From Rhodanobacter sp. DHG33 (lineage in GTDB: Bacteria; Pseudomonadota; Gammaproteobacteria; Xanthomonadales; Rhodanobacteraceae): DNA of 64,000 bases. Below are positions 18,480 through 29,154 of the stretch, in pieces. Position 1 is the stretch's first letter, and each line of letters starts with the position of its first letter. The stretch spans positions 290,691-354,690 of the forward strand of contig NZ_JACYXM010000003.1 in the NCBI RefSeq assembly GCF_014843005.1. The letters run 5' to 3'. The position numbers and the translations under genes were made by a program. The notes beneath the pieces were generated by a model. It saw only the letters and a program-made list of their open reading frames with translations, searched no databases and was not told the origin of the DNA.

Positions 18480-21056
18480 TCACTCGCGCAGTGCCGGATG
18501 ATCCGCCTGGGGCTTGTCCAGGTAATAGCCCTGCACCATGTCCACGCCGAATTCCCGCAGCAGGCGCAGGGTCTCCTCGTCTTCCACGAACTCGGCCACG
18601 GTGCGCTGACCCATGCCGCGGGCCACCTCGATGATGGAGCGCACGAACACCTGGTTGTCGCGCTCGTGCGGCAGGTTGCGGATGAACAGGCCATCGATCT
18701 TGAGCACGTCGACCTTGAGGCGCTTGAGGTAGGCGAACGAGGCGAAACCGCTGCCGAAGTCGTCCAGGCACAGGCTGCAGCCGGCATGCCGCAGCGCATC
18801 GATGAAGCGCTCGGCATCGCGCAGGTCCGAAATGGCGGCCGTCTCGGTCAGCTCCACCAGCAGGCGCTTCGGCGCCACGCCGTGCGTGGCCAGTTCGGTG
18901 GTGATGAAACCGGGCAGGTCGGGATCGTCGAACGAGCGTCCGGAGATGTTGATGGCCAGGGCCGGCAGCCGCGGGTGCTCGGCCAGCAGCGCGATGCTTT
19001 CGCGCACCATCCAGCGGTCGATGTCGACGATCTTGCCGCTTTTCTCGGCATAGCCGATGAACTGGTCCGGCGCGATGTAATGCGTGGGATCGGCTTCGTC
19101 CACCATGCGCACCAGGGCTTCCAGGTGCGTCAGCTCGCCACTGACCGTGCCGTACACGCCCTGGAAATGCAGCCGAAGCAGGCCGCGCTCGAGCGCGTGC
19201 TCGATCCGCTCGTTCCAGGCCAGGCGTGCGGCCACGGCCTGCATGGCGTCGCGGTCGGAGCGGTAGATGTTCCAGCGGTTCTTGCCGAGGCGCTTGGCCT
19301 GGTACATCGCCATGTCGGCGTGCGACACGAGTTCTTCGGCGTTCTGGCCGTGGTCGGGGAAGTGCGCCACGCCCAGGCTGGTGGTCAGTCGCAGAGGGCG
19401 CCCTTCGATTTCCAGCGCCAACCGCCCCAGGTTGCCCACGATGCGTTCCGCGAGCACCAGTGCGCTGTTCAGCGTGGCGTGAGGCATGAACACGGCGAAC
19501 TCGTCGCCGCCCAGGCGGCACAAGGTGTCCGACTCGTGCACCAACGCCTTGACTTCGGCCGCCACGCGAAGCAGCAACGTATCGCCCGCAATGTGGCCGA
19601 AGGTGTCGTTGACGTATTTGAATTCGTCCAGGTCGAAGAGCAGCACGGCGCCCTGGCGGGCGGTGCGCACGCCGCCCCGGAAGAAGCGGGCCAGCTCGGC
19701 CTCGAAATAATGGCGGTTGTGCAGACCGGTCAGGGTGTCGCATTCGGCCAGCGTGGTGAGCCGTTCGCGCTGCTGCACCAGTTCGGCCACCATGGCGTCG
19801 AAGGCGTTTGCCAGCCGTCCCAGTTCGTCGGGGCTGTCCAGCGCAATGGGCTGGGGCGTGCGCCCCTGGCCCAGCTCATCCACGGCACGGGTCAGGTGCA
19901 GCAGGGGCGAGGTCACCAGCGCATGGACGCGGCGGCGCAGCAGCCAGAGGGACGGCCCCAGGATCAGCAGGCAGACGGCACACATCATCAGCCAGCCCAG
20001 CATGACCCACTGATCCACGCGCTTCTGCGGCAGCACGTTCACCTGGAACCAACCCGGCCCGCGGATGCGCGACCAGGCCACCCACTGGCTGCCGTCGGCC
20101 GTGCGGCCCGTGCCCATGTCGGAGTGGGCCGCCAGCACTGTGCGAAACACCTGGTCGAGCGCGTGGTTCCCCAAGGTGGTGATCTGCAGCTGGCCGTGTG
20201 CGGCGGCGATGCGGTCGCGCAGCTTCGAATGCGCGATCAGGTTGCCCTCGCTGTCCATGATGAGCTGCTGTACGGCCGCATGATGGCGGATGTCGTTCAC
20301 GGAATCGATCAGCGCCTGTATCGCCACATCGTGTCCCAGCGCGCCTACCCAGTGGCCCTGCCAATCCAGGGGCGCGACGACGGACACCATCCAGGTATGG
20401 GCCTGTTCGTCCAGGTACACCGGCGTCCAGAACACCTTGCGAGCGGGATTGCGGCGCGGGTCGGCGCCCTGCATGGGCGGGTAGTTGGCGTTGCCGGCCT
20501 GCATGCCGGCGTTGCCGCCCCAGTCGACGCCGTGGGCATACTCCATCAGCCCGTTTTCCGCGAAGTCCAGGTAGGTCGAAAAAAACGGCGGCACCAGCGC
20601 CGGGCCCTGCTCGCGCAGCAGGTCGTAGCTGACGACCGCACGCAGGCGTACCGAGTCGGAGAGGCCATGCGGCCCCTCGTGCAGGTACAGCAAGGGGGTG
20701 GCATAGGTATCCACCAGCTCCGGACGCACGCGCCACAATCCGTCGGGGCTGCGCGCGAACAGCTTGTCGAAGCGCTCGGCGGTATCCGGCGGAGCCTTGT
20801 CCAGCCGCTGCACCAGCGTCTGGCGCAGGCGGCGCACGCTGGCGTCGGCCTGCACGAGCAGGCCTTCGTTGGTTTGCGCCTTGAGCTGCACCCATTGCTG
20901 GATGACCAGCGGTGCCACCCGGTCCGCCGTCACCCGCAGGGCGGCATAGCACAGCACCGACAGCACCAGCAGCAACGCCAGGAACAGTCCCCAGAGGGTG
21001 AGCGATAGCCGGTGGATCAACGATGGGCTGGTCGAGGCAAGCGGCAAGGAAAACAC
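18480..21056 (-). CDS. Membrane c-di-GMP enzyme: sensor-HAMP-GGDEF-EAL
   Basis: An 858-residue inner-membrane signalling protein. TM1 is at about residues 19-40, a long periplasmic Cache-like sensor at 43-345, TM2 at 351-373, a HAMP-like segment to about 430, GGDEF at 435-600 and EAL at 608-850. The cyclase motif GGDEF (about 517-521) is intact. The inhibitory I-site position reads HESD instead of RxxD, so product inhibition may be lost. The phosphodiesterase core also looks intact: EALVRM, AINISGRSF, VELTET, LDDFGSG, VLKIDG, VAEFVE and VQGYY. Both activities are therefore possible; which dominates is unknown. It is monocistronic. Confidence 0.92.
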   Translation of the reverse strand: MFSLPLASTSPSLIHRLSLTLWGLFLALLLVLSVLCYAALRVTADRVAPLVIQQWVQLKAQTNEGLLVQADASVRRLRQTLVQRLDKAPPDTAERFDKLFARSPDGLWRVRPELVDTYATPLLYLHEGPHGLSDSVRLRAVVSYDLLREQGPALVPPFFSTYLDFAENGLMEYAHGVDWGGNAGMQAGNANYPPMQGADPRRNPARKVFWTPVYLDEQAHTWMVSVVAPLDWQGHWVGALGHDVAIQALIDSVNDIRHHAAVQQLIMDSEGNLIAHSKLRDRIAAAHGQLQITTLGNHALDQVFRTVLAAHSDMGTGRTADGSQWVAWSRIRGPGWFQVNVLPQKRVDQWVMLGWLMMCAVCLLILGPSLWLLRRRVHALVTSPLLHLTRAVDELGQGRTPQPIALDSPDELGRLANAFDAMVAELVQQRERLTTLAECDTLTGLHNRHYFEAELARFFRGGVRTARQGAVLLFDLDEFKYVNDTFGHIAGDTLLLRVAAEVKALVHESDTLCRLGGDEFAVFMPHATLNSALVLAERIVGNLGRLALEIEGRPLRLTTSLGVAHFPDHGQNAEELVSHADMAMYQAKRLGKNRWNIYRSDRDAMQAVAARLAWNERIEHALERGLLRLHFQGVYGTVSGELTHLEALVRMVDEADPTHYIAPDQFIGYAEKSGKIVDIDRWMVRESIALLAEHPRLPALAINISGRSFDDPDLPGFITTELATHGVAPKRLLVELTETAAISDLRDAERFIDALRHAGCSLCLDDFGSGFASFAYLKRLKVDVLKIDGLFIRNLPHERDNQVFVRSIIEVARGMGQRTVAEFVEDEETLRLLREFGVDMVQGYYLDKPQADHPALRE

Positions 21057-21195
21057 CCTCGGTTTTCAATCAGGAGACATGACCTGCGCAGTCGACAACC
21101 CGCCGCCGCCCGGGAAAGCGCCACCCTCTCGGTGAACGCGGAGACAGACGACGTGCGGACTCTACCGCAGGGCATGGCTTTCGTGCCGCTGCCGC

Positions 21196-21201
21196 TACAA
21201 T
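21196..21201 (+). promoter_or_regulatory. -10-like TACAAT upstream of purD
   Basis: TACAAT at 21196-21201 lies 43 bp before the purD ATG. No good -35 stands at 16-18 bp upstream. Similar TACAAT/TACACT hexamers precede several genes in this window. Confidence 0.35.
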
Positions 21202-21244
21202 GGCCGTCCATTTCCACGCGGCAACGTCCCACGGAGTCATCGGC

Positions 21245-22525
21245 ATGAAGGTCCTGGTCATCGGCAACGGCGGGCGCGAGCACGCGCTGGCGTGGAAGCT
21301 CAAGCAGTCGCCCCGCGTCGATGAGGTGATCGTGGCCCCTGGCAATGCCGGCACCGCCCGCGAGCGCGGCGTGCGCAATGCGGACGTGGCCGTGACCGAC
21401 CTCGATGGCCTGCTGAAGCTTGCGAAGGACGAGAAAGTCGACCTCACCGTGGTGGGCCCCGAGGTGCCGCTGGTGGCCGGCGTGGTGGATCGCTTCCGCA
21501 ATGCCGGCCTGCGCATCTTCGGGCCGCGCGCCATCGCCGCGCAGTTGGAAGGTTCCAAGGCCTTCGCCAAGGACTTCCTGCTACGCCACAACATCCCCAC
21601 CGCACGCTATGCGGTGTTCACCGAGTTGAATCCCGCATTGGCCTATGTGCGGCAGCACGGCGCTCCCATCGTCATCAAGGCCGACGGCCTCGCCGCCGGC
21701 AAGGGCGTGGTGGTGGCGCTCACGCAGGCCGACGCGGAGCTGGCACTGCACGACATGCTGGGCGCGCACCAGTTCGGCGACGCGTCCGCGCGCGTGGTGA
21801 TCGAGGAGTTCCTCGACGGCGAGGAAGCCAGCTACATCGTGATGAGCGATGGCCAGCACGCGCTGCCGATGGCGTCGAGCCAGGACCACAAGCGCCGCGA
21901 CGACGGCGATTTCGGTCCCAACACCGGCGGCATGGGGGCCTACTCGCCCGCGCCGGTGGTCACGCCTGAGGTGGAGAAGCGCATCCTCAAGGAAGTTATC
22001 GAACCCACCTTGCACGGCATGGCGATGGAAGGCGCGCCCTTCATCGGCTTCCTCTACGCGGGCCTGATGATCGACAAGCAGGGCAACCCGAAGGTCATCG
22101 AGTTCAACGTGCGCTTCGGCGATCCGGAAACCCAGCCCATCATGATGCGCTTGAAGTCCGACCTGGTGGAGCTGGTCGAAGCCGCGTTGGACGGCGAGCT
22201 GCACCGCACCCGCGTGCAGTGGGATGCGCGCCCGTCCATCGGCGTGGTGATGGCCGCCGGCGGCTATCCCGGCAAGGTGCGCAGCGGCGACGTGATCGAA
22301 GGCCTGGACGGCGACCTCGGCGCCGACGCCAAGGTGTTCCATGCGGGCACCAAACTCGATGCCGAGGGCCGCGCGACCACGGCTGGCGGCCGCGTGCTCA
22401 CCGTGTGCGCGCTGGGCAAGGACATTGCCGCAGCCCGCGATAAGGCCTACGACGCGGTGGCGAAGATCCGCTTCGACGGCGCGTTCTGCCGCCGCGACAT
22501 CGCGCATCGGGCGCTGCATCGCTGA
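21245..22525 (+). CDS. purD: Phosphoribosylamine-glycine ligase
   Basis: A 426-residue ATP-grasp enzyme for the second step of de novo purine synthesis, joining glycine to phosphoribosylamine. It starts at MKVLVIGNGGREHALAWKL (ATG at 21245; the longer frame has no family similarity before this). It contains PIVIKADGLAAGKGVVVAL, SSQDHKRRDDGDFGPNTGGM and EFNVRFGDPETQPIMMRL, all classic PurD motifs. Length matches the family (about 425-430). It stands alone, with the convergent pgm gene about 100 bp downstream and no purH beside it. Confidence 0.96.
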   Translation: MKVLVIGNGGREHALAWKLKQSPRVDEVIVAPGNAGTARERGVRNADVAVTDLDGLLKLAKDEKVDLTVVGPEVPLVAGVVDRFRNAGLRIFGPRAIAAQLEGSKAFAKDFLLRHNIPTARYAVFTELNPALAYVRQHGAPIVIKADGLAAGKGVVVALTQADAELALHDMLGAHQFGDASARVVIEEFLDGEEASYIVMSDGQHALPMASSQDHKRRDDGDFGPNTGGMGAYSPAPVVTPEVEKRILKEVIEPTLHGMAMEGAPFIGFLYAGLMIDKQGNPKVIEFNVRFGDPETQPIMMRLKSDLVELVEAALDGELHRTRVQWDARPSIGVVMAAGGYPGKVRSGDVIEGLDGDLGADAKVFHAGTKLDAEGRATTAGGRVLTVCALGKDIAAARDKAYDAVAKIRFDGAFCRRDIAHRALHR

Positions 22526-22621
22526 AGACCGATAACCTTCTGCGTACAGGGAAATGCTGGCAGCGTGTTCTGGCCTGCAGGTGAGCCCAGGTTGGTTCCC
22601 TGGCGCAGGAGAGGGGAAGAT

Positions 22622-24268
22622 CTAGTTCAGTGCGCTGTCCACTACCGACTGCGCTTCCGCCAATAGGCTGTCGAGATGCGCCTCGTCCTTGAAGCTCTCG
22701 GCGTAGATCTTGTAGATCGCCTCGGTGCCTGAAGGGCGTGCAGCGAACCAGCCGCCTTCGGTGACGATCTTGATGCCGCCGATGGCGGCGTCGTTGCCGG
22801 GCGCCTTGTCGAGCACGGCGACGACCTTGTCGCCGGCGATGCTCTCGGCCTTGAGCTGGCCGGGCGAAAGTTTCGAGAGCTTCGCTTTCTGCGCAGGCGT
22901 GGCGGCGGCGTCGATGCGGCGGCTGTACGGCCGGCCCAGTTCGTCGGCGATGCGCGCGTACACTTCGCCGGGGTCGCGGCCTTCGCGTGCGGTGATTTCC
23001 GCGGCGAGCAGCCCGGGCACCAGGCCATCCTTGTCCGTGGTCCAGGTGCCGCCGTTCATGCGCAGCAGGGAAGCGCCCGCGCTTTCTTCGCAGCCGAAGC
23101 CCAGCGAGCCGTCATGCAGACCGGGCGCGAACCATTTGAAGCCCACCGGCACTTCGTAGAGTTTGCGGCCTAGGCGTTGTGTCACGCGGTCGATCAGCGC
23201 GGTGCTCACCACGGTCTTGCCCACCGCCGCCTGTGCGTTCCAGTGCGGGCGATGGCGGTAGAGGTAGTCCACCAGCACGGTGAGGTAGTGGTTGGCGGGC
23301 ATCAGGCCGGCCGAGCGGGTCACCACGCCGTGGCGGTCGTGGTCGGTGTCGCAGGCACAGGCCACGTCGTATTTGTCGCGCAGGCCGATCAGGCGCTGCA
23401 TCGCATAGCTGGACGAAGGGTCCATGCGGATCTTGCCATCCCAGTCCACGCTCATGAAAGCGAACTGCGGATCGACCGTTTCGCTCAGCACGTCGAGCTG
23501 GATGCGATGGCGCTCGGCGATCGCCGCCCAGTAGTGCACGCCCGCGCCGCCCAGCGGGTCGACGCCGAGGCGCACGCCGGCGCTGCGGATCGCGTCGAAG
23601 TCCACCACGTTGGCGAGGTCGGCGACGTAGTTGTCGAGGTAGTCGTGTTCATGCGTGGTGGCGGCACGGCGTGCCTGCGCATACGGCACGCGCCGCACTT
23701 CGCGCAGGCCGCTTTCCAGCAGCGCGTTGGCGCGGTTTTCCACCCACTTGGTGATGTCGGTGTCGGCGGGGCCGCCGTTGGGCGGGTTGTACTTGAAGCC
23801 GCCGTCGGCCGGCGGGTTGTGCGAGGGCGTGATGACGATGCCATCGGCGAGGCCCGTGCTGCGCCCGCGGTTGTGGACGAGGATGGCGTGCGATACCGCT
23901 GGCGTGGGCGTGAACTCGCCGCCTGCGGAAATCATCGTCTCCACGCCGTTCGCAGCCAGCACTTCCAGCGCGCTCTCGAACGCGGGTTGCGACAGCGCGT
24001 GGGTGTCGGCGCCGATGAACAGCGGACCATCGATGCCCTTCGACTTGCGGTATTCGCAGATCGCCTGGCTCACCGCGAGGATGTGGTCCTCGTTGAAACT
24101 GCGCTCGAACGACGAACCGCGATGGCCCGAGGTGCCGAACGCCACACGCTGCGCGGGCACGGATGGATCGGGCTTCAACTCGCTGTAGGCCGCCAGCAGC
24201 CGTGGCACGTCGACGAGGATGGATGCCGGCGCCGGCTTGCCGGCAAGCGGACTGATCTCCTGGCTCAT
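22622..24268 (-). CDS. pgm: Alpha-D-glucose phosphomutase
   Basis: A 548-residue phosphoglucomutase interconverting glucose-1- and glucose-6-phosphate. The ATG at 24268 ([20 protein letters not shown]) overlaps the pgi stop region by four bases. Phosphoserine loop: [20 protein letters not shown]. Metal loop: [12 protein letters not shown]. Sugar-binding loop: [12 protein letters not shown]. Phosphate loop: [15 protein letters not shown]. Length equals E. coli Pgm. As last gene of zwf-HAD-tal-pgi-pgm it links glycolytic hexose phosphate with glucose-1-phosphate for nucleotide sugars and storage polymers. A second phosphohexomutase of a different subfamily is at 52919-55273. Confidence 0.95.
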   Translation of the reverse strand: MSQEISPLAGKPAPASILVDVPRLLAAYSELKPDPSVPAQRVAFGTSGHRGSSFERSFNEDHILAVSQAICEYRKSKGIDGPLFIGADTHALSQPAFESALEVLAANGVETMISAGGEFTPTPAVSHAILVHNRGRSTGLADGIVITPSHNPPADGGFKYNPPNGGPADTDITKWVENRANALLESGLREVRRVPYAQARRAATTHEHDYLDNYVADLANVVDFDAIRSAGVRLGVDPLGGAGVHYWAAIAERHRIQLDVLSETVDPQFAFMSVDWDGKIRMDPSSSYAMQRLIGLRDKYDVACACDTDHDRHGVVTRSAGLMPANHYLTVLVDYLYRHRPHWNAQAAVGKTVVSTALIDRVTQRLGRKLYEVPVGFKWFAPGLHDGSLGFGCEESAGASLLRMNGGTWTTDKDGLVPGLLAAEITAREGRDPGEVYARIADELGRPYSRRIDAAATPAQKAKLSKLSPGQLKAESIAGDKVVAVLDKAPGNDAAIGGIKIVTEGGWFAARPSGTEAIYKIYAESFKDEAHLDSLLAEAQSVVDSALN

Positions 24269-25917
24269 GGGTTGTTTCCACGGAGTTGGCGATAGCGGCG
24301 GATCAGCGCGTTGGTCGAGCTGTCGTGCGCCAGCTTGGGTTCGTCCTTGGCCACCAGCTCGGCGATGGTGGTCTTGGCGAGCTGCTTGCCCAGCTCCACA
24401 CCCCACTGGTCGAAGGAGTCGATGTCCCAGATCGCGCCCTGCACGAACACGCTGTGCTCGTACAGCGCGATCAGGCTGCCGAGCGCAAAAGGAGTAAGCC
24501 GCTCGGCGAGGATGGTGGTGCTGGGCCGGTTGCCTTCGAACGTGCGATGCGGCACCAGTGCTTCCGGCGTACCTTCGGCGCGCACTTCCTCGGCGGTCTT
24601 GCCGAAAGCCAGTGCCTCGCCCTGCGCGATCAGGTTGGCGATCAACAGGTCGTGCTGGTCGCCGCCACCCTGCGCGGGCACGGCCTGCAGCGTCTGGCCG
24701 AAGCCGATGAAATCGCAGGGCACCAGCCGCGTGCCCTGGTGGATCAGCTGGTAGAACGAGTGCTGGCCGTTGGTGCCCGGTTCGCCCCAGTAGATGGGGC
24801 CGGTGGCATAGTCCACGTGCGCGCCATCCAGCGTGACGTGCTTGCCGTTGCTCTCCATCGTGAGCTGCTGGAGATACGCCGGGAAGCGCTTGAGGTACTG
24901 CTCGTAGGGTAGCACCGCCACGGTGGCGGCATCGAGGAAGTTGGCGTTCCACAGGCCGATCAGGCCCATCAGCACGGGAAGGTTCCGCTCGAACGGCGTG
25001 CTGCGGAAGTGCTCGTCCATGGCGTGGAAGCCGGCGAGCATGTCGCGGAAAGAGTCCGGCCCGACGGCGATCATGGTGGACAGGCCGATTGCCGAATCCA
25101 TCGAGTAGCGCCCGCCCACCCAGTCCCAGAAGCCGAACATGTTGGCGGTGTCGATGCCGAACTTCGCCACGCCCTCGTCGTTGGTGGAGACGGCCACGAA
25201 GTGCTTGGCCACCGCGCTGTCGTCGCCCAGCGCCTTGACGCACCACGCGCGTGCGGCGTGCGCATTGGTGAGCGTTTCCAGCGTCGTGAAGGTCTTGGAG
25301 CAGATGATGAAGAGCGTTTCGCCGGCGTCGAGATCGTGCACGGCTTCGGCGAAATCGACGCCGTCCACGTTGGAGACGAAGCGGAACGTCATGTCGCGCC
25401 GGCTGTAGTCGCGTAGCGCTTCGTAAGCCATCACCGGGCCGAGGTCGGAGCCGCCGATGCCCACGCTCACCACGTTGCGGATGGTCTTGCCGGTATGACC
25501 TTTCCACGTGCCGCCGCGCACGGCGTCGGCGAATGCGGCCATGCGGTCGAGCACTTCGTGCACGTCCGGCACCACGTCGCGACCGTCGACGAGGATGCGC
25601 TCATCGCGCGGCGCGCGCAGTGCCACGTGCAGCACGGCGCGGTTCTCGGTGGTGTTGATGTGGTCGCCGCGGAACATCGCCGCGATGCGGCCCTTGAGGT
25701 CGCGCGCCTCGGCCAATGCGTGCAGCAGGCGCAGCGCTTCGTCGTCCACGCGTTGCTTGGAGTAGTCGAAATACAGACCCACCGCCTCGGCGACGAGGCG
25801 CTCGCCGCGCTTGGGGTCGGCGGCGAACAGTTCGCGCAGGTGGCGGGTCTCGACGTGGTTGCAGTGTTGCTGCAGGGCTTGCCACTCGGGCAGCAGGGTG
25901 AGGTTGGCGCGGCTCAT
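24265..25917 (-). CDS. pgi: Glucose-6-phosphate isomerase
   Basis: A 550-residue isomerase of glucose-6-phosphate and fructose-6-phosphate. Recognisable segments are [44 protein letters not shown], the PGI signature [20 protein letters not shown] with the catalytic histidine, and a C-terminal [13 protein letters not shown]. Length matches the family. It is translationally coupled to pgm (4-bp overlap) and 15 bp downstream of tal. Confidence 0.96.
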   Translation of the reverse strand: MSRANLTLLPEWQALQQHCNHVETRHLRELFAADPKRGERLVAEAVGLYFDYSKQRVDDEALRLLHALAEARDLKGRIAAMFRGDHINTTENRAVLHVALRAPRDERILVDGRDVVPDVHEVLDRMAAFADAVRGGTWKGHTGKTIRNVVSVGIGGSDLGPVMAYEALRDYSRRDMTFRFVSNVDGVDFAEAVHDLDAGETLFIICSKTFTTLETLTNAHAARAWCVKALGDDSAVAKHFVAVSTNDEGVAKFGIDTANMFGFWDWVGGRYSMDSAIGLSTMIAVGPDSFRDMLAGFHAMDEHFRSTPFERNLPVLMGLIGLWNANFLDAATVAVLPYEQYLKRFPAYLQQLTMESNGKHVTLDGAHVDYATGPIYWGEPGTNGQHSFYQLIHQGTRLVPCDFIGFGQTLQAVPAQGGGDQHDLLIANLIAQGEALAFGKTAEEVRAEGTPEALVPHRTFEGNRPSTTILAERLTPFALGSLIALYEHSVFVQGAIWDIDSFDQWGVELGKQLAKTTIAELVAKDEPKLAHDSSTNALIRRYRQLRGNNP

Positions 25918-25932
25918 CGGGACATCGGCTCC

Positions 25933-27018
25933 TCAGTGCTTGGCCGACAGTGCAGCTTGTTTATCGGCGATGCGCTGCAGAAGCTGGGTCCATGACTTCA
26001 CGAAAGCGGCGGCGCCGTCCTGCTGCAGCTTCGTCGCCAGTGCGTCGAGATCGACGCCGGCAGCGGTGACCGAGGCCAGCACCGCCTCCGCGTCGCCGCC
26101 GTCCATCGGCATCGCCGGGCCGGGCTTGCCGTGGTCGGCCACCGCGAGCAGGGTCTTCTCGGGGATGGTGTCCACCGTGTCGGGCGCACCCAGCGCATCC
26201 ACGTACAGCGTATCGGAGGCGTTGGGATCCTTGCTGCCGGTGCTGGCCCACAGCACGCGCTGCGGCCGCGCGCCTGCGGCCGCGAGCGTCAGCCAGCGCG
26301 GCGAAGCCAGCAGCTCGCGGTAGGCGCGGTAAGTCTGCTTGGCGACCGCGATGCCGAGCCGGTTGTGCTGATCGGCGGGCAGCTGCGGATTGACGGCCAC
26401 GTCCCAGCGGCTGAGGAACACCGAGGCCACCGAGGCCACCTGTGGATCCTTGCCTGCGGCGATGCGGCGCTCGATGCCGCGCAGATAGGCCCCCGCCGCG
26501 GCAAGGTATTGCTCGCAGGAGAACAGCAGGGTCACGTTGATCGGAATGCCGCGGAAGATGGCTTCCTCGATGGCGGGGATGCCCTCGGGCGTGCCGGGGA
26601 TCTTCACGAACAGGTTCGGTCGATCCGCCTGCGCGTGGATCGCTTCGGCGGCGGCGATGGTGCCGTCGGTATCGGCGGCGAGCAGCGGCGACACTTCCAT
26701 CGACACCCAGCCGTCCACCTGGTGGGTGGCGTCGAACACCGGCTTGAACAGGTCGGCGGCGCGGCGCAGATCCTCCAGCGCCAGCTCCATGAACAAGGGC
26801 TCGCCCGACAGTCCGGCCAGCGACTTGGCGTGGATGCCGGCGTCATAGGCCTCGCCGTCGCCGATGGCGGCATCGAAGATGCTGGGGTTCGAGGTCAGGC
26901 CGGTGACCGAAAGCTCCGCGATGTAGCGCGCCAGCGTGCCGCTGTCGAGCAGGGTGCGGGTGATGTTGTCCAGCCATAGGCTCTGGCCGAGATTGTGGAG
27001 TTGCTGGGTTGCTTTCAT
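25933..27018 (-). CDS. tal: Transaldolase
   Basis: A 361-residue transaldolase of the long (actinobacterial/cyanobacterial-like) subfamily rather than the 317-residue E. coli TalB. It transfers dihydroxyacetone units in the non-oxidative pentose phosphate pathway. The N-terminus has LGQSLWLDNITRTLLDSGTL and VTGLTSNPSIFDAAI. The Schiff-base lysine is Lys139 in NLFVKIPGTPEG. The C-terminal segment includes RVLWASTGSKDP. A GGGAG ribosome-binding site precedes the ATG. It lies between the HAD hydrolase and pgi in the sugar-phosphate operon. Confidence 0.94.
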   Translation of the reverse strand: MKATQQLHNLGQSLWLDNITRTLLDSGTLARYIAELSVTGLTSNPSIFDAAIGDGEAYDAGIHAKSLAGLSGEPLFMELALEDLRRAADLFKPVFDATHQVDGWVSMEVSPLLAADTDGTIAAAEAIHAQADRPNLFVKIPGTPEGIPAIEEAIFRGIPINVTLLFSCEQYLAAAGAYLRGIERRIAAGKDPQVASVASVFLSRWDVAVNPQLPADQHNRLGIAVAKQTYRAYRELLASPRWLTLAAAGARPQRVLWASTGSKDPNASDTLYVDALGAPDTVDTIPEKTLLAVADHGKPGPAMPMDGGDAEAVLASVTAAGVDLDALATKLQQDGAAAFVKSWTQLLQRIADKQAALSAKH

Positions 27019-27085
27019 GGTGGCTCCCGGGGATGTGGAGGTGGATTCTTGATCGCCGCGGCCGGAGCCGCGGCGTGCGATTCAT

Positions 27086-27760
27086 TCAAGCTTGCACGAA
27101 GTCCTCAAGCTTACGCCCGCGCAGTTCGGCGATGCACGCGATCGCCATGTCGGGCGCGGGTTCGATGCGCTGGCCTGCGGCGGCGGCAGCGTAATGCCCC
27201 TGCTTCACCCACACGGTGGTGAGGCGTTCGCCGAGCTGGCGCTTCATGTCGGCGAGGATCTGCGGCTTGTCGTCCACCATCACGTAGTGCGCGGCGGGAT
27301 AGCGCTGCTGCATGCCGTCCAGCATCTGCTGCTTGTGCAGGTAGATCAGCACGTCGCCTTGCAGCGCGTTCCACAGGCCGGCGCGGTGCACCTTGCGTGG
27401 CTGGAACACCACGTCGCCGTCGGAAAGGATCACCGGGCGGCCCAGCGTGCGGAGATGGGCCAGCGTTTCCATCGTGCCGGGAAACAGCCGCTGCTCGAAC
27501 GGGTAGTCGAGCACGAAGCCGGACATGTCCAGCAGCGCAGGGTGGTTCTCGAGTCCGCTGCGGAAGCGCTGCAGGCTGGCCAGGTAGTCGGCATAGCCCA
27601 GCTCCTCGCGCAGCGCATTGTAGATGTTCCAGTAGCGTTCGCGCTCGGCGGCGCCGAAGCGCCGTTCCAGCTCGTCGCCCAGGTCGGCGCCGAAGCGGTC
27701 GTTGTCGAGCAGGGTGTCGTCGACGTCGAGCAGGATGACCAGCGGCTCGGCACCCGTCAC
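27086..27760 (-). CDS. HAD-superfamily hydrolase
   Basis: A 224-residue cytoplasmic haloacid dehalogenase-like phosphatase. Motif I is [17 protein letters not shown] (nucleophile DxD), motif [16 protein letters not shown], motif [19 protein letters not shown] helical cap lies between motifs I and II. The GTG start at 27760 overlaps the zwf TGA by four bases (GTGA), so it is translationally coupled to zwf. The position within zwf-tal-pgi-pgm suggests a sugar phosphate or damaged-metabolite substrate, perhaps a 6-phosphogluconolactonase-replacing or repair role, but this is speculation. No pgl gene is visible here. Confidence 0.85.
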   Translation of the reverse strand: MTGAEPLVILLDVDDTLLDNDRFGADLGDELERRFGAAERERYWNIYNALREELGYADYLASLQRFRSGLENHPALLDMSGFVLDYPFEQRLFPGTMETLAHLRTLGRPVILSDGDVVFQPRKVHRAGLWNALQGDVLIYLHKQQMLDGMQQRYPAAHYVMVDDKPQILADMKRQLGERLTTVWVKQGHYAAAAAGQRIEPAPDMAIACIAELRGRKLEDFVQA

Positions 27761-29154
27761 GGAGCGGCCTCCGGCTGCGGGTCGTGCCAGCCTTCGTCGC
27801 CGGCCAATGCCGCGGCCTCGGCCGGGCCCCAGCTGCCGGGTTCGTAGAGGTGCACCGCGTCCTCGTGTTCCAGCATGTCGTCCACCACGCGCCACGCCGC
27901 TTCCACGCATTCGTCGCTGGTGAACAGCGAGTTGTCGCCGCGCAGCGCATCGCCGAGCAGGCGTTCGTAGGGCGACATGTCCGATTCGGGGTGGTGGTGC
28001 GCGACCAGTTCCACCGGCTTGCCCTGCATGGCCTCGCCTGCGCGCTTCACGCGCATACCCTCGGCGATCACCACCTGCGGGCTGAGCCGGAAGCGGAAGT
28101 AGTTGGACTGCTGCGCGCTCACGTCGTCGAACACCGACATCGGCGGCTTCTTCATGTCCACCATCACCTGCGTGGTGGTGAGCGGCAGGCATTTGCCCGC
28201 GCGGATCAGGAACGGCACGCCCGACCAGCGCCAGGTGTCGATGGCGAGGCGCAGCGCCACGAAGGTTTCCACGTCGGAGTTGGGCGCCACGCCGGGCACG
28301 TCGCGATAACCCTTGTACTGGCCGCGCACCACGTCCTGCGGCTGTAGCGGACGCATCGCGCGGAACAGCCGCAGCTTCTCCGCGTTCAACGCGGCGGGGT
28401 CGTGGCCGATGGGCGCATCCATCGCCAGCAGCGAGGTCACCTGCAGCAGGTGGTTCTGCAGCACGTCGCGGATCGCGCCCACGCCCTCGTAGAAACTGCC
28501 GCGGCCGTCCACGCCGAACTGCTCGGCCATGGTGATCTGCACGCTGTCCACGTAGCGGTTGTTCCACACCGGCTCCAGCACGCTGTTCGCGAAGCGGAAA
28601 TACAGCAGGTTCTGCACCGCCTCCTTGCCGAGGTAGTGGTCGATGCGGAAGATCGCGTGCTCGGGGAACACCTCGTGCAGCGTGGTGTTGAGTTCCTGCG
28701 CGGTGGCGAGGTCGTGGCCGAAGGGTTTCTCGATCACCACCCGTGCGTTGTCCGCGCAGCCCGCGGACTTGAGGTGGGTCACCACCGTGCCGAACAGCGA
28801 CGGCGGGATCGCGAGGTAATGCAGCGGCGCCTGCGCATTGCCCAGCGCCTGCTTGAGTTGGGTGAAGGTGGCGGCGTCCTGGTAATCGCCGTCGATGTAC
28901 TTCAGCAGCCCGGACAGCTTGGCGAACGCGGCTTCGTCCACGCTGCCTCCGCTGCTCTTCGCCGCGGCCGTCACGCTGTCGTGCGCACGCTGCCGCAACT
29001 GCTCCAGCGACCAGCCGGCGTGCGCCACGCCGATGATGGGCGCGGCCAATCCGTCGCGCGCCACCATCGCCAGCAACGCGGGGAAGATCTGCTTGTAGGC
29101 CAGGTCGCCGGTGGCGCCGAAAAACACCAGGGCGTCGGAAGCGGGATTCGGCAT
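27757..29154 (-). CDS. zwf: Glucose-6-phosphate 1-dehydrogenase
   Basis: A 465-residue NADP-dependent dehydrogenase that opens the oxidative pentose phosphate and Entner-Doudoroff routes. The N-terminal nucleotide site is [19 protein letters not shown], followed by [18 protein letters not shown] and the active-site [19 protein letters not shown]. The C-terminal domain contains [18 protein letters not shown]. It is slightly shorter than E. coli Zwf (491). A clear AAGGAG precedes the ATG. It heads the leftward operon; its promoter must lie in the 200 bp before the VOC gene. Confidence 0.95.
   Translation of the reverse strand: MPNPASDALVFFGATGDLAYKQIFPALLAMVARDGLAAPIIGVAHAGWSLEQLRQRAHDSVTAAAKSSGGSVDEAAFAKLSGLLKYIDGDYQDAATFTQLKQALGNAQAPLHYLAIPPSLFGTVVTHLKSAGCADNARVVIEKPFGHDLATAQELNTTLHEVFPEHAIFRIDHYLGKEAVQNLLYFRFANSVLEPVWNNRYVDSVQITMAEQFGVDGRGSFYEGVGAIRDVLQNHLLQVTSLLAMDAPIGHDPAALNAEKLRLFRAMRPLQPQDVVRGQYKGYRDVPGVAPNSDVETFVALRLAIDTWRWSGVPFLIRAGKCLPLTTTQVMVDMKKPPMSVFDDVSAQQSNYFRFRLSPQVVIAEGMRVKRAGEAMQGKPVELVAHHHPESDMSPYERLLGDALRGDNSLFTSDECVEAAWRVVDDMLEHEDAVHLYEPGSWGPAEAAALAGDEGWHDPQPEAAP

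Noticed and set aside
18498..21008. An 836-codon open frame antisense to the GGDEF-EAL gene
   Set aside because: Composition (VAL/ARG/GLN/HIS-rich) and lack of any motif mark it as a shadow; the opposite strand encodes complete, intact GGDEF and EAL domains.
22622..25507. A very long leftward frame covering pgm and much of pgi
   Set aside because: Only the part from 24268 downstream has Pgm similarity. The rest is an out-of-frame shadow of pgi, arginine/alanine-rich with no motif. True pgm starts at 24268.
27086..28567. Long frame joining the HAD gene with sequence inside zwf
   Set aside because: The upstream portion is a shadow of zwf in another frame. The HAD motif block starts right at the GTG at 27760, overlapping the zwf stop.
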